This document shows positions 5,425-5,910 of a stretch of DNA of 5,910 nucleotides, in pieces (the stretch's first letter is position 1; the number at the start of each line of letters is the position of its first letter). The position numbers and the translations under genes are program-made. Source of the DNA: Acidobacteriota bacterium (GTDB lineage: Bacteria > Acidobacteriota > Terriglobia > Terriglobales > Acidobacteriaceae); the NCBI GenBank assembly GCA_021851625.1, contig JAJZCX010000057.1, forward strand, positions 2,225-8,134. Direction: 5' to 3'. Below the pieces are notes generated by a model. That model saw only the letters and a program-made list of their open reading frames with translations. It made no database searches and was not told the origin of the DNA.

Positions 5425-5910
5425 TTAGCTCAAATGCTCCTGCAGATGGGATAGGGTACGTTGCAGGGCCAGAGCGGCAATCTCTTTCTTGTAGACATTC
5501 GGGTCCACGTCGCGGTTGAAGGCGTGGCCAGCTTCATAGGTGTAAACGGGGAATCCTGGATACTCATGTTGCACCAGATCGACGACGGATTGCGGCAGGT
5601 GTGAGTCCTGCGTGCCAAAGTGGAAGATGGCCGGGCACTGCGCCTTTTCCGTGATAAATTCCTGAATGCCGCCGGGATAGTACGACGCCGTGGCGCTTAC
5701 GCCGCGCAGGCGTGTGTTGCTGAGCCAGGCTAGTTTTCCGCCCCAGCAAAAGCCAACGACGCCCACCTTCTGAATGCCCGGTTGCTGGCGCAGGTAGTCA
5801 ATCGCGGCCTGCACGTCCGCCAGGGTTCCGGCCAGCGGCAGCGACTTGGCAATGGCGAAACCCTCTTGCATGCCAGTCGCGTCGTAGGCATATGCAACGC
5901 CTGTACGCGC
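5425..5910 (-). CDS. Dienelactone hydrolase family protein (5' end beyond window)
   Basis: This is a predicted alpha/beta-hydrolase of the dienelactone hydrolase family, probably cytoplasmic. The type enzyme opens dienelactone to maleylacetate in chloroaromatic degradation, but most genomic members have unknown substrates. The frame is open to the right edge, giving 161 visible residues and leaving roughly the N-terminal quarter to third of a usual 220-250-residue protein outside. Counting from the edge, the family's Cys-His-Asp triad can be placed: C55 in the nucleophile elbow GFCWGG (53-58), D102 in GTQDSHLP, and H129 in EAGHAFN. TLADVQAAIDYLRQQPG (29-45) and YYPGGI (77-82) also fit the family. 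It ends in TAA (5427-5425), 21 bases before priA and in the same reading frame, so the two are probably co-transcribed. No neighbouring catabolic genes support a degradation pathway, so the substrate cannot be assigned. Confidence 0.93.
   Translation of the reverse strand, partial: ARTGVAYAYDATGMQEGFAIAKSLPLAGTLADVQAAIDYLRQQPGIQKVGVVGFCWGGKLAWLSNTRLRGVSATASYYPGGIQEFITEKAQCPAIFHFGTQDSHLPQSVVDLVQHEYPGFPVYTYEAGHAFNRDVDPNVYKKEIAALALQRTLSHLQEHLS

Noticed and set aside
5869..5871. ATG at 5871 as the start of the hydrolase gene
   Set aside because: Thirteen further in-frame residues upstream (AYAYDATG and others) fit the dienelactone hydrolase family, and the usual N-terminal part is missing. This Met is internal.

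Overview
The window looks like ordinary chromosomal housekeeping DNA from a moderately GC-rich bacterium, most likely an Acidobacteriota member of the Terriglobia/Acidobacteriaceae type. That placement is an inference. It rests on the protein style of the long-form HPF, the RapZ and the PriA, and on the rpoN-hpf-rapZ order; nothing in the window is a definitive marker. I see no rRNA, tRNA, insertion sequence, CRISPR array, phage gene or clear compositional break.

Layout. On the plus strand are the 3' part of rpoN (sigma-54, positions 1-1235, entering from the left edge), hpf (long ribosome hibernation factor, 1335-1907) and rapZ (P-loop protein, 1957-2907). The gaps are 99 and 49 bases, so they plausibly form one operon, although the 99-base gap could hold an extra promoter. 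hpf and rapZ each have a good Shine-Dalgarno sequence. On the minus strand, transcribed towards rapZ, are a dienelactone-hydrolase-family gene (5425 to beyond 5910, cut by the right edge) and then priA (primosomal helicase, 2911-5403). These two are separated by only 21 bases, 19 of which form a perfect hairpin. rapZ and priA converge with 3 bases between their stop codons. Every long stretch is coding; the largest gene-free stretch is the 99-base rpoN-hpf gap.

How the genes fit together. rpoN, hpf and rapZ belong to a widely conserved neighbourhood linking sigma-54 transcription, stationary-phase ribosome hibernation and nutrient or cell-envelope signalling. Here the phosphotransferase genes (ptsN or hprK) often found between hpf and rapZ are absent. 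PriA restarts stalled replication forks, and its link to the hydrolase gene appears to be positional only.

I did not find a convincing undescribed system. The points most worth a second look are a RapZ P-loop with leucine in place of the usual Ser/Thr, a lysine/arginine-rich N-terminal extension on the same protein, the hairpin that fills the hydrolase-priA junction, and an A7/T7 tract next to a GC hairpin at the end of rapZ, which may matter for either strand.
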